DNA of 5,514 nt from an uncultured Eubacteriales bacterium. Its GTDB lineage: Bacteria > Bacillota_A > Clostridia > Oscillospirales > Oscillospiraceae. A program made the position numbers and the translations under genes. Shown here one piece after another: positions 1-5,096 of this stretch. The stretch is from NCBI GenBank assembly GCA_949451265.1, contig CASTQR010000117.1:1-5514 (forward strand), written 5' to 3'. How positions within the stretch are numbered: the stretch's first letter is position 1; every line of letters starts with the position of its first letter. A model generated the notes under the pieces. It was not told the DNA's origin. It saw only the letters and a list, made by a program, of their open reading frames with translations, and made no database searches.

Positions 1-2
1 TG

Positions 3-395
3 GTCTACTTCAACACCTCCCTGAAGGCCAACGAGGTGACGCTGGAGAAGATCCTCCGGGGCCGGATCGTCACCCTGTACGAGGAGGATCACGACCTGCT
101 GGAAGACGTGCTGATCGAGGTGCGGCAGGCCATCGAGATGGCCCAGATCTACTCCGACATCATCTCCGGCATGATGGACGCCTTCGCCTCCGTCATCTCC
201 AACAACCTGAACGTGATCATGAAGCTGCTGGCCTCCGTCACCATCCTCATGACGGTGCCCAACATCGTGTTCAGCTTCTACGGCATGAACGTGGGCCGGC
301 TGCCCTTCGCCGGGAGCTTCTGGCCCCCGCTGCTGATCTCCGTGGCGATTATTATTGTGGCGGGGATCATCCTGAAGCGGAAGGATCTGCTGTGA
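3..395 (+). CDS. corA: CorA-family magnesium/divalent-cation transporter, C-terminal part
   Basis: The 5' end lies outside the window; 130 residues are visible before the TGA stop at 393-395. CorA proteins are pentameric inner-membrane channels that bring Mg2+ (sometimes Co2+ or Ni2+) into the cell. Each subunit has a large cytoplasmic N-terminal domain and two C-terminal helices. The visible part shows the end of the long stalk helix (NNLNVIMKLLASVTILMTVP), running into TM1. The family signature YGMN follows (GMN at visible residues 94-96, DNA 282-290), with the short loop VGRLPFAGSF. TM2 (WPPLLISVAIIIVAGIILKR) comes next, and then a short basic tail, KRKDLL. The GMN motif is the selectivity-loop signature of the family, so the family call is firm. 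Cation specificity cannot be read from this portion. The gene ends at a strong terminator and is not obviously linked to the LytTR gene downstream. Confidence 0.93.
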   Translation, partial: VYFNTSLKANEVTLEKILRGRIVTLYEEDHDLLEDVLIEVRQAIEMAQIYSDIISGMMDAFASVISNNLNVIMKLLASVTILMTVPNIVFSFYGMNVGRLPFAGSFWPPLLISVAIIIVAGIILKRKDLL

Positions 396-398
396 TAC

Positions 399-431
399 AA
401 ACCGGGCGCGGACTGTTCCGCGCCCGGTTTT
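399..431 (+). terminator. Rho-independent terminator of the CorA-family gene
   Basis: A perfect 14-bp inverted repeat (399-412 with 417-430) encloses a CTGT tetraloop (413-416). The stem is GC-rich in the middle, with A/T pairs at the base that give a short T run (428-431). It starts three bases after the CorA stop codon. The A run on the left arm could let it work weakly in the other direction as well. Confidence 0.9.
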
Positions 432-474
432 CCGCATCTTGGAGGGCGTTTCCGGCAGGTCGCGCTCCCGCCCC

Positions 475-503
475 TTGCGCGGACGGGCAAAGCCGTGTAT
501 GCT
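475..503 (+). promoter_or_regulatory. Candidate sigma-A promoter for the LytTR/DUF3021 pair
   Basis: TTGCGC (475-480) and TATGCT (498-503) are separated by exactly 17 bases. They match the consensus -35 at 3 of 6 positions and the -10 at 4 of 6, in an otherwise GC-rich gap. A start point near 510 would give a leader of about 130 bases. The match is imperfect, and in GC-rich DNA such matches arise by chance. The support is mainly the exact spacing and the position after a terminator and before a gene. Confidence 0.4.
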
Positions 504-508
504 GAGGG

Positions 509-625
509 TGCGATCGCAAATCGGGGCCCCCGCAAAGCCGCCCTTTGGCTTGGTGGGGAGAGGAGATACCGCGCGGCGAGTGAGCTTTCCCCAAAGGGGA
601 AAGCGAAGGATGCGCAGCTGGTATC
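509..625 (+). other. Inverted-repeat-rich leader or intergenic element before the LytTR gene
   Basis: Several inverted repeats are packed here. TGCGATCGCA (509-518) is a perfect 10-base palindrome near the predicted transcription start. A hairpin pairs 535-539 with 547-551, and outer C/G runs (527-530 with 555-558) can extend it. An extended stem pairs 565-570 with 620-625 and 571-574 with 612-615, with a four-base bulge. It is capped by a perfect 9-bp hairpin (584-592 with 596-604, loop AAA). The ribosome site of the LytTR gene begins five bases after the last arm. It could be a structured mRNA leader, an operator plus hairpins, or one copy of a dispersed intergenic repeat. No known riboswitch class was recognised. 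The capping hairpin is not followed by a T run, so it is not a normal terminator. Confidence 0.45.
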
Positions 626-642
626 GACGAAGGAGGAGTCCG

Positions 643-1080
643 ATGAAGGTTACGGTAGAGGAGTGCCCGGGGCTGGCGGAGCCGGAGGTGATCATCCGCT
701 GCGGGCGGATGGACGGACAGACCGCCCGGCTGGTGGAGCTGCTCCGGCTGTCCGGGGCCCGGCTTACCGGGGAGAAGGACGGCCAGACCTGCATCCTGGA
801 CGAGGACGACGTGCTGTACATCGACACGGTTGATAGGGGCACGTTCCTCTATACCGCCTGCGGCGTGTACGAGAGCCGCCTGCGGCTGTATGAGCTGGAG
901 GAACAGCTGGCCCCCAGGGACTTCGTGCGGGTGAGCAAGTCGGCCATCGTGAACTTCGATCAGGTGCGGTCTCTGCGGCCCGACCTGGGCGGGCGGCTGC
1001 GGCTTACCCTGTCCAACGGCGAGGTGGTGGTGGCCAACCGCCAGTACGTCCCCGCCATCAAGAAAAAATTGGGCCTGTGA
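643..1080 (+). CDS. Stand-alone LytTR-domain DNA-binding transcriptional regulator
   Basis: A 145-residue cytoplasmic regulator. The C-terminal part (about residues 53-145) reads as a LytTR domain: DVLYIDTVDRGTFLYTA, then FVRVSKSAIVNFDQVRSL (residues 94-111), then LTLSNGEVVVANRQYVPAIKKKLG. These match the family's usual strand-and-loop pattern, including the R-[VI]-[SH]-[KR]-[SA]-x-[IVL]-[VI]-N block. The N-terminal 50 residues are short and carry no receiver domain, so this is not a two-component response regulator. The ATG at 643 is chosen because AAGGAGG (630-636) sits six bases upstream; an in-frame extension back to 439 would run through the inverted repeats. The next gene encodes a DUF3021 membrane protein, the usual partner of such short LytTR proteins, so the regulator is probably controlled at the membrane. 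Its DNA targets are unknown; its own promoter is a likely one by analogy with related systems. Confidence 0.9.
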   Translation: MKVTVEECPGLAEPEVIIRCGRMDGQTARLVELLRLSGARLTGEKDGQTCILDEDDVLYIDTVDRGTFLYTACGVYESRLRLYELEEQLAPRDFVRVSKSAIVNFDQVRSLRPDLGGRLRLTLSNGEVVVANRQYVPAIKKKLGL

Positions 1081-1094
1081 AAGGAGCGTTGAAG

Positions 1095-1535
1095 ATGAGA
1101 AAATTTTTTGACGTGGTGATCGCCGTCAAGGAGCGGGCGGCCCTGAACTACACCGCCGCCATGTGCTTCTACGTGTTTTTCCTGTGGGTGTTCCGGCAGG
1201 ACGGCGCACCCCTGCCCATGATGTTCTCCCTGCTGCTGGCAGGGGCGGCGGCAGGGCTGATGCAGGTGGTGGCCTTTTCCGATCTGGTAATCAAAAAGCT
1301 GGCCTACAGCTGGCGGATGGTGCTGTTTTTTGTGGTGTTCGGCGCCGTCCTCACCGCCTTCGCGGTGGGCTTTCAGTGGTTCCCCACAGACCAGGCCCTG
1401 GCATGGGTGAGCTTCGGCGTGATCTTCGTGCTGATCTTTGCCGCCATCGCCGCGGGCATCGAGATCTACTACCGGGCCAGCGGCCGGAAATGGGACGACC
1501 GGCTGGACTGGTACCGGCGGCACAAGGACAAATAG
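1095..1535 (+). CDS. DUF3021-family four-helix membrane protein, partner of the LytTR regulator
   Basis: A 146-residue integral membrane protein with four hydrophobic segments at about residues 17-34, 41-60, 72-93 and 103-126. A charged C-terminal tail follows (EIYYRASGRKWDDRLDWYRR). The length, the four-helix layout and the ending of YYR, then G, then a short amphipathic tail fit the DUF3021 family, which commonly lies directly after a small LytTR gene. The ATG at 1095 is preferred because AAGGAG (1081-1086) lies eight bases before it. A GTG at 1077 overlapping the LytTR stop is also open but has no well-placed ribosome site. The gene follows the LytTR stop by 14 bases, so the two form one transcription unit. 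In characterised LytTR regulatory systems such as HdrRM and BrsRM of streptococci, the membrane protein holds the regulator inactive. That role here is inferred from gene order and topology, not shown by sequence. Confidence 0.85.
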   Translation: MRKFFDVVIAVKERAALNYTAAMCFYVFFLWVFRQDGAPLPMMFSLLLAGAAAGLMQVVAFSDLVIKKLAYSWRMVLFFVVFGAVLTAFAVGFQWFPTDQALAWVSFGVIFVLIFAAIAAGIEIYYRASGRKWDDRLDWYRRHKDK

Positions 1536-1542
1536 GCCCCAT

Positions 1543-1565
1543 CTGTCAAGACAGGGAAGTTTTTT
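1543..1565 (+). terminator. Possible weak terminator after the DUF3021 gene
   Basis: A 4-bp hairpin (1543-1546 with 1551-1554, loop CAAG) could be extended by CC/GG pairs at 1539-1540 and 1555-1556 across an internal loop. It is followed four bases later by six Ts (1560-1565). The stem is far weaker than the other two terminators in the window, so read-through into the next genes is plausible. Confidence 0.3.
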
Positions 1566-1576
1566 CAAAAAGGCCA

Positions 1577-1605
1577 TTGTAATTTTCCTCCACATCGTGT
1601 ACACT
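1577..1605 (+). promoter_or_regulatory. Sigma-A promoter for the tandem small membrane protein genes
   Basis: TTGTAA (1577-1582) and TACACT (1600-1605) are separated by exactly 17 bases. Each matches consensus at 4 of 6 positions. The -35 is preceded by an A/T-rich stretch (1560-1571, T6-C-A5) that resembles an UP element. This is the most AT-rich patch in the window and sits 30 bases upstream of the first small gene. The predicted start near 1612 gives a short leader of about 23 bases that contains the AGGAGG ribosome site (1621-1626). Confidence 0.72.
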
Positions 1606-1634
1606 AAGGGTTACCAGATAAGGAGGGACCGCGT

Positions 1635-1766
1635 ATGAAAATTGCCAGCTTTATTTTGAGGACCGCCGCCGTGGCCCTGGCGGCGTCGGCGGTGGCGTGC
1701 GCCGTGGTGGCCCACCTGTGCGCGTCCCTCCGGGACGATGACGATGGAAGGGAGGACTCGCGATGA
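1635..1766 (+). CDS. Tiny single-pass membrane protein, first of a tandem paralogous pair
   Basis: A 43-residue protein starting at the ATG at 1635, with AGGAGG (1621-1626) eight bases upstream. It begins MKIASFILRT, has one hydrophobic helix (about residues 4-30, ending AVACAVVAHLCA), and ends in a short hydrophilic, mostly acidic tail with four consecutive aspartates (residues 34-37). The first 26 residues align without gaps to the next gene's product, with 13 identities and several conservative changes, so the two are paralogues. Its stop overlaps the next start as ATGA (1763-1766), which suggests translational coupling. The cysteine at 22 is not in a proper lipobox. No family or function is recognised. 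The promoter, ribosome site, overlap and paralogy all argue that it is real despite its size. Confidence 0.75.
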   Translation: MKIASFILRTAAVALAASAVACAVVAHLCASLRDDDDGREDSR

Positions 1767-1954
1767 AGGTAGCCCGTTTTGTGCTGAAGCTCGTGGCTGT
1801 GCTGATGGTGGTGGCTGCGGCGGTGTGCGCCGTGGTGGCCTACTGGGACCGGATCGTGGACGCGTTCTACGCCGTGGCCGACAAGATCGAGGAGAAAAAG
1901 GCGGAATGCCATTTCGCCTCCGAGTACGACGACTACGAGGACTGCGAGCTGTAA
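1763..1954 (+). CDS. Small single-pass membrane protein, second of a tandem paralogous pair
   Basis: A 63-residue protein whose ATG at 1763 overlaps the preceding stop. GGAGG (1751-1755) lies seven bases upstream, inside the first gene. An N-terminal hydrophobic helix (about residues 4-27, VARFVLKLVAVLMVVAAAVC and on to AVVAYW) is followed by an amphipathic segment (DRIVDAFYAVADKIEEKKAE). A strongly acidic tail with two cysteines closes it (ECHFASEYDDYEDCEL, cysteines at 49 and 61). The orientation of the helix cannot be decided from the sequence. The paralogy with the first protein is confined to the helix region; the tails differ. The gene ends nine bases before a strong terminator. Function is unknown. 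The LytTR/DUF3021 pair upstream could regulate it, but it has its own promoter and no operator was identified. Confidence 0.85.
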   Translation: MKVARFVLKLVAVLMVVAAAVCAVVAYWDRIVDAFYAVADKIEEKKAECHFASEYDDYEDCEL

Positions 1955-1962
1955 CCAAGCGC

Positions 1963-1997
1963 AAAAGGCCCCGCCTGCAAAGCAGGCGGGGCCTTTT
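1963..1997. terminator. Strong bidirectional terminator between convergent genes
   Basis: A perfect 16-bp inverted repeat (1963-1978 with 1982-1997) has an AAA loop. Its outer pairs are AAAA/TTTT, so both strands read a GC-rich stem followed by a T run. It lies between the small membrane protein gene ending at 1954 and the convergent tsaD ending at 2000. It can therefore terminate transcription from both sides. Confidence 0.93.
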
Positions 1998-1999
1998 CC

Positions 2000-3010
2000 T
2001 TATCCCTTCGCGATATCCAGGCTGGCCCTGGCGTTCAGCTCCCACCCCGCCGTATGGCCCGCCAGAAACTCGTAATAGCCCTGGCTCCCGATCATGGCGG
2101 CGTTGTCGCCGCACAGGGACAGGGGGGGCAGCCACAGCCTCGCCCCGGCCTGTTCACAGGCCCACTCCAGGTCGGCCCGGATCCGGCTGTTTGCCGCCAC
2201 GCCCCCGGCCACGGCGATCCTGCGGTAGCCCGTCCTGCGGTCGGCCTCCATCACCCGTGGGATCAGGGTGTCGGACACGGCGGCGGCGAAGGAGGCCGCC
2301 AGGTCGGGGAGGTTCAGCGCCTCCCCCTTCTGCTCTGCGTTGTGGATGGTGTTCAGCACCGCCGTTTTCAGCCCGGAGAAGGACATATCCAGCGGGTGGT
2401 CGGCCACGTGGGCCCGTGGAAAGGAAAACGCCTTGTCGTCCCCGCCCTGGGCCAGCCGGTCCAGGGGCCCGCCGCCGGGGTAGCCCAGGCCCAGCACCCG
2501 GGCGGTCTTGTCGAAGCACTCCCCCGCCGCGTCGTCCCTGGTGCCCCCCAGCACGGTGAAGCGGGTGTAGTCGGACACATCCACAATGGCGGTGGTGCCG
2601 CCGGACACGCACAGGCACAGGAAGGGGGGCTCCAGATCCGGGTGGGCCAGGTAGTTGGCGGCGATGTGCCCCCGGACGTGGTGGACGGGTATGAGGGGCA
2701 CGCCCAGCCCGAAGGCGGCGGACTTGGCGAAGGACACCCCCACCAGCAGGGCCCCGATGAGGCCGGGGGCGTAGGTGACGGCCACCGCGTCGATGTCCCC
2801 CTTGGACAGCGCCGCCTGCTTCAGCGCCTCGTCCGCCAGGCCGGAGATGGCCTCCACGTGCTTCCGGGAGGCGATCTCGGGTACCACGCCCCCGTAGACG
2901 GCGTGCATATCCGCCGACGAGGCGATGACGGAGGATAAAATCGTCCGCCCGTCCCGCACCACGGCGGCGGCGGTCTCGTCGCAGGAGGACTCAAGGGCCA
3001 GGATGTTCAT
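2000..3010 (-). CDS. tsaD: tRNA N6-adenosine threonylcarbamoyltransferase TsaD
   Basis: A 336-residue protein, the usual TsaD length. TsaD, with TsaB and TsaE, transfers the threonylcarbamoyl group from threonylcarbamoyl-AMP to A37 of ANN-decoding tRNAs, making t6A in the cytoplasm. Family blocks appear in order: MNILALESSCDET at the start, the metal-binding pair H111 and H115 in HHVRGH, SGG (136-138), FDKTARVLGLGYPGG (166-180), FSGLKTAVLN (211-220), VAGGVAANSRIR (267-278), and GDNAAMIG with the third metal ligand D302. One oddity is that the nucleotide-binding block reads SGGTT where most members have SGGH[TS]. The ATG at 3010 has AAGGTGAT (3021-3014) just upstream. It overlaps the preceding GNAT stop as ATGA, so translation is probably coupled. 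A further in-frame extension to 3223 would be GNAT coding sequence in another frame and is rejected. No tsaB or tsaE lies in the window. Confidence 0.97.
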   Translation of the reverse strand: MNILALESSCDETAAAVVRDGRTILSSVIASSADMHAVYGGVVPEIASRKHVEAISGLADEALKQAALSKGDIDAVAVTYAPGLIGALLVGVSFAKSAAFGLGVPLIPVHHVRGHIAANYLAHPDLEPPFLCLCVSGGTTAIVDVSDYTRFTVLGGTRDDAAGECFDKTARVLGLGYPGGGPLDRLAQGGDDKAFSFPRAHVADHPLDMSFSGLKTAVLNTIHNAEQKGEALNLPDLAASFAAAVSDTLIPRVMEADRRTGYRRIAVAGGVAANSRIRADLEWACEQAGARLWLPPLSLCGDNAAMIGSQGYYEFLAGHTAGWELNARASLDIAKG

Positions 3011-4020
3011 ACAATCACCTTTTCTGTGTGGTATTCCAGGTATGTTGAGGGGATTCCCTCCTCCGTAAATTCCTCCACGGGCCGGAAGCCGTTCTTTTCC
3101 AGCACCCGGAGGGAGGGCAGGTTGTCGGAGTAGGTGAACGCCCCCACGGCGTCCAGCCCGAACCTGGGGACGATTTCCTCCAGGAACAGGGCCAGCGCCC
3201 GGGAGGCGATCCCTTGGCCCCACCGGGATGGCTCAAAGACGCAGAAGCTCACCATGGCGTCCGGCCCGTCCCCGGTGCGGAGAGCATAGCACCACACGTC
3301 CCCCACATGCCGCCCGTCCGCCAGGATGGCGCGCCCAAAGCTGGACGCGTCCGGGCGCTGGGAGGCGTGGAAGTCCGCCACCGCCTCCTCCACCGTTTGG
3401 GCCCTCATGGGGAGGGTTTTGCGGATGGCCTCGGTGTTCATCCGCTGGAAGGAAAAGGCCGCCGTCTCCGCCGTGCGCTCCCCGAGGGTGACGGCCAACG
3501 GGGCCAGATCCAAGCGGTAGATGTGGCTGGGGAAGCGCACGCCCATATGGTATTTCTCAAATTCCGAGGCCCGCTCCGGCACAAAGCCGCAGGCCTCCAG
3601 CAGGGCCCGGGACGGGCGGTTCTCGTCCGCAACTTCCGCCGTCACCCATCTGCCGCCCTGGGCGCGGATCCAGCCCAGCGCCAGCTTTACAATCTCTGTA
3701 CCGAAGCCTTGCCGCCAGCGGCTCTTATGGACGCAGTAGCCAATGTCGTACCCCTCCCCGCCCTTGTCCGGGAACAGGCAGCAGGTGCCCACCCGCTCCC
3801 CCGTCCCGTTCAGGCAGGCGGTGAGGTAGCAGCCCGTCCGGCTGTCCTGGAGGGTGTCCAGCGCCCGCTGGAAAGGGGCGTCCACATAGTCCCGGGCGGG
3901 GTCGCTGAGATACCTCCCGTTCTCCCCGTCCAGCCACATCCCGGCGGAGAACTCCAGGTCGTCCGGACAGTAATCGCGCAGGAATATCCGCGCCCCGGTC
4001 AGTTCTGTATCAATCCTCAT
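3007..4020 (-). CDS. Tandem two-domain GNAT acetyltransferase (RimJ/RimL-like)
   Basis: A 337-residue protein made of two GCN5-related N-acetyltransferase domains. Such enzymes move an acetyl group from acetyl-CoA to an amine. Domain 1 (about residues 7-165) carries the acetyl-CoA loop YCVHKSRWRQGFGTEIVKLA (95-114) and ENRPSRALLEACGFV (133-147). Domain 2 (about 180-330) carries VFEPSRWGQGIASRALALFL (261-280) and SDNLPSLRVLEKNGFRPVEE (298-317). Both loops use W-x-x-G-x-[GA], the form common in RimJ/RimL-type GNATs, rather than the [QR]-x-x-G-x-[GA] form. Both domains keep the asparagine and the leucine- and GF-containing end of the fold, so neither looks dead. The ATG at 4020 overlaps the upstream stop as ATGA; GGAGGAG (4038-4032) lies 11 bases upstream, a slightly long spacing. 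The substrate is unknown. Placement between RimI and TsaD suggests co-expression with translation-related genes but does not prove that role. Confidence 0.88.
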   Translation of the reverse strand: MRIDTELTGARIFLRDYCPDDLEFSAGMWLDGENGRYLSDPARDYVDAPFQRALDTLQDSRTGCYLTACLNGTGERVGTCCLFPDKGGEGYDIGYCVHKSRWRQGFGTEIVKLALGWIRAQGGRWVTAEVADENRPSRALLEACGFVPERASEFEKYHMGVRFPSHIYRLDLAPLAVTLGERTAETAAFSFQRMNTEAIRKTLPMRAQTVEEAVADFHASQRPDASSFGRAILADGRHVGDVWCYALRTGDGPDAMVSFCVFEPSRWGQGIASRALALFLEEIVPRFGLDAVGAFTYSDNLPSLRVLEKNGFRPVEEFTEEGIPSTYLEYHTEKVIV

Positions 4021-5096
4021 CCGGCCCCGCTCTCCTCCGGGAACACCTCCTCCACCCACTCCGGGGCGGGCTTGACGGTCTCGCCCGGGCGCAGGGGCAG
4101 CTGGATGTACCGCTCCATATGGGCGGGGGAGAAATACCCGGCGTACACGCTCCGGTGAAGGGCCTCCACCTTCCGGTCGTCCGTCTCCGGGCCCCGGTAC
4201 AGGCAGTGGAACCGCACCCCGAACAGGGCGCACAGATAGTCCAGCACCCGGAAGCCGCTGCGCTCGTAGAAAGCGATCCGGCGGCGGCGCAGGTCGTTTT
4301 CCTCGTGGGAGGCGTCCTCGCCGGGGGCCTCGGCCTCGCCGAACAGCTGGCCGTACCGTTCCGCCAGCAGGGCCAGGATCTTCGTGCCCAGCCCGCCATT
4401 CCGCTTCCCCCGGAGGACGCCGAAGTATTCCAGCAGCGCCCCCTCCCGGCCCTCCGGCAGCCACAGCAGGGCATAGCCCAGGGTCTGGCCCCCCTCCGTT
4501 ACCAGCAGGGGATCATAGCGGCCCAGATCCATGAGCCGCAGCATGGCACGGAGGGGCTTCAGCTCGGCGTGGGGGAAGTCGATGGTCATCTCGTTTTGAT
4601 AGAGGGCGGTAAGCTCCTCCTTGGTCATCCGCTGTAATTCCATGATTCTCTCCTGAAAGGTTAATGTCATGAGGATCGCGTCCTCTTTCGGCGCGCCGTA
4701 GTAGTTTTTCCGCCGCCCCACCGGCGTGAAGCCGTGCTTCTCATAGAGGGCGATGGCGGGGGCGTTGGAGGCGCGGACCTCCAGCATGAGGACGGACAGG
4801 TGTTCCCGCCCAAAGCCTATCAGCGCGGACAGCAGGGCGTTCGCCACCCCTTGGCGGCGGTAGTCTGGGGCCACGGCGATGTTGTCCAGGTTCCCCTCGT
4901 CCAGCACGGCGGACAGCACGGCGTAGCCTAAAATCCCGCCGTCCGCCCCCTGGGCCAGCAGGATGGCCAGGTCGGGGTTGTCCAGCGCCGCCCGGAACAG
5001 GGCTTCACTCCACGGGTCGGTGGGGAAGCAGATTTGTTCCAGCGCGGCCACGGCGGGGAGATGTTCGGTTGTCATGGGGACAATGCGGAAGCTCAT
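4017..5096 (-). CDS. rimI: RimI-type ribosomal-protein alanine acetyltransferase fused in frame to a second GNAT domain
   Basis: A 359-residue open frame with two parts. Residues 1-151 look like a complete RimI, which acetylates the N-terminus of ribosomal protein S18. They include the acetyl-CoA loop NIAVAPDYRRQGVANALL (72-89), LEVRASNAPAIALYEKHGF (105-123) and NYYGAPKEDAILM (131-143). By alignment with Salmonella RimI, E106 and Y118 correspond to its catalytic E103 and Y115. Residues 152-359 form a second GNAT domain with FGVLRGKRNGGLGTKILALL (225-244) and RRIAFYERSGFRVLDYL (272-288), plus a C-terminal extension absent from RimI. No stop separates the halves, but a good ribosome site lies just before M152. 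The product may therefore be a fusion, two proteins, or both. The ATG at 5096 overlaps the phosphorylase stop as ATGA; GGAGG lies upstream within that gene, about 13 bases away. The second domain's substrate is unknown. Confidence 0.88.
   Translation of the reverse strand: MSFRIVPMTTEHLPAVAALEQICFPTDPWSEALFRAALDNPDLAILLAQGADGGILGYAVLSAVLDEGNLDNIAVAPDYRRQGVANALLSALIGFGREHLSVLMLEVRASNAPAIALYEKHGFTPVGRRKNYYGAPKEDAILMTLTFQERIMELQRMTKEELTALYQNEMTIDFPHAELKPLRAMLRLMDLGRYDPLLVTEGGQTLGYALLWLPEGREGALLEYFGVLRGKRNGGLGTKILALLAERYGQLFGEAEAPGEDASHEENDLRRRRIAFYERSGFRVLDYLCALFGVRFHCLYRGPETDDRKVEALHRSVYAGYFSPAHMERYIQLPLRPGETVKPAPEWVEEVFPEESGAG
4644..4655 (-). promoter_or_regulatory. Internal ribosome-binding site inside the rimI-GNAT frame
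   Basis: On the minus strand the bases before the codon for M152 read CAGGAGAGAATC, then ATG (4643-4641). AGGAG lies six bases before this ATG, an optimal arrangement. It falls precisely at the boundary between the RimI domain and the second GNAT domain (MELQRMTKEEL). It could start a separate protein of 208 residues (4643-4017). It may be a relic of two formerly separate genes or still be active. Confidence 0.6.

Noticed and set aside
439..642. In-frame N-terminal extension of the LytTR protein back to 439
   Set aside because: The added 68 residues are Arg/Pro/Gly-rich with no family resemblance and run through the inverted repeats; a near-perfect ribosome site fits the ATG at 643.
1077..1094. 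GTG start for the DUF3021 gene overlapping the LytTR stop
   Set aside because: It has no well-placed ribosome site, while AAGGAG lies eight bases before the ATG at 1095 and the family-like protein begins there.
960..1604. 214-residue minus-strand open frame opposite the LytTR/DUF3021 genes
   Set aside because: It is His/Gln/Gly-rich antisense sequence with no domain, opposite two well-supported genes.
1635..1766. Lipoprotein signal in the small membrane proteins (Cys at residue 22)
   Set aside because: The residues before the cysteine (AVAC and AAVC) lack the leucine-type residue at -3 and, in the second protein, a small residue at -1; a plain membrane helix fits better.
1738..2559. 273-residue plus-strand open frame crossing the bidirectional terminator
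   Set aside because: It overlaps the small membrane protein gene in another frame, passes through the terminator hairpin into antisense of tsaD, and encodes Arg/Pro-rich sequence.
2054..2938. 294-residue plus-strand open frame opposite tsaD
   Set aside because: It is the antisense shadow of a GC-rich conserved gene: Gly/Val/Gln-rich, low complexity, no recognisable domain.
3214..4158. 314-residue plus-strand open frame opposite the double-GNAT gene
   Set aside because: It is antisense to a clear two-domain GNAT gene, has biased composition, no domain, and no convincing ribosome site.
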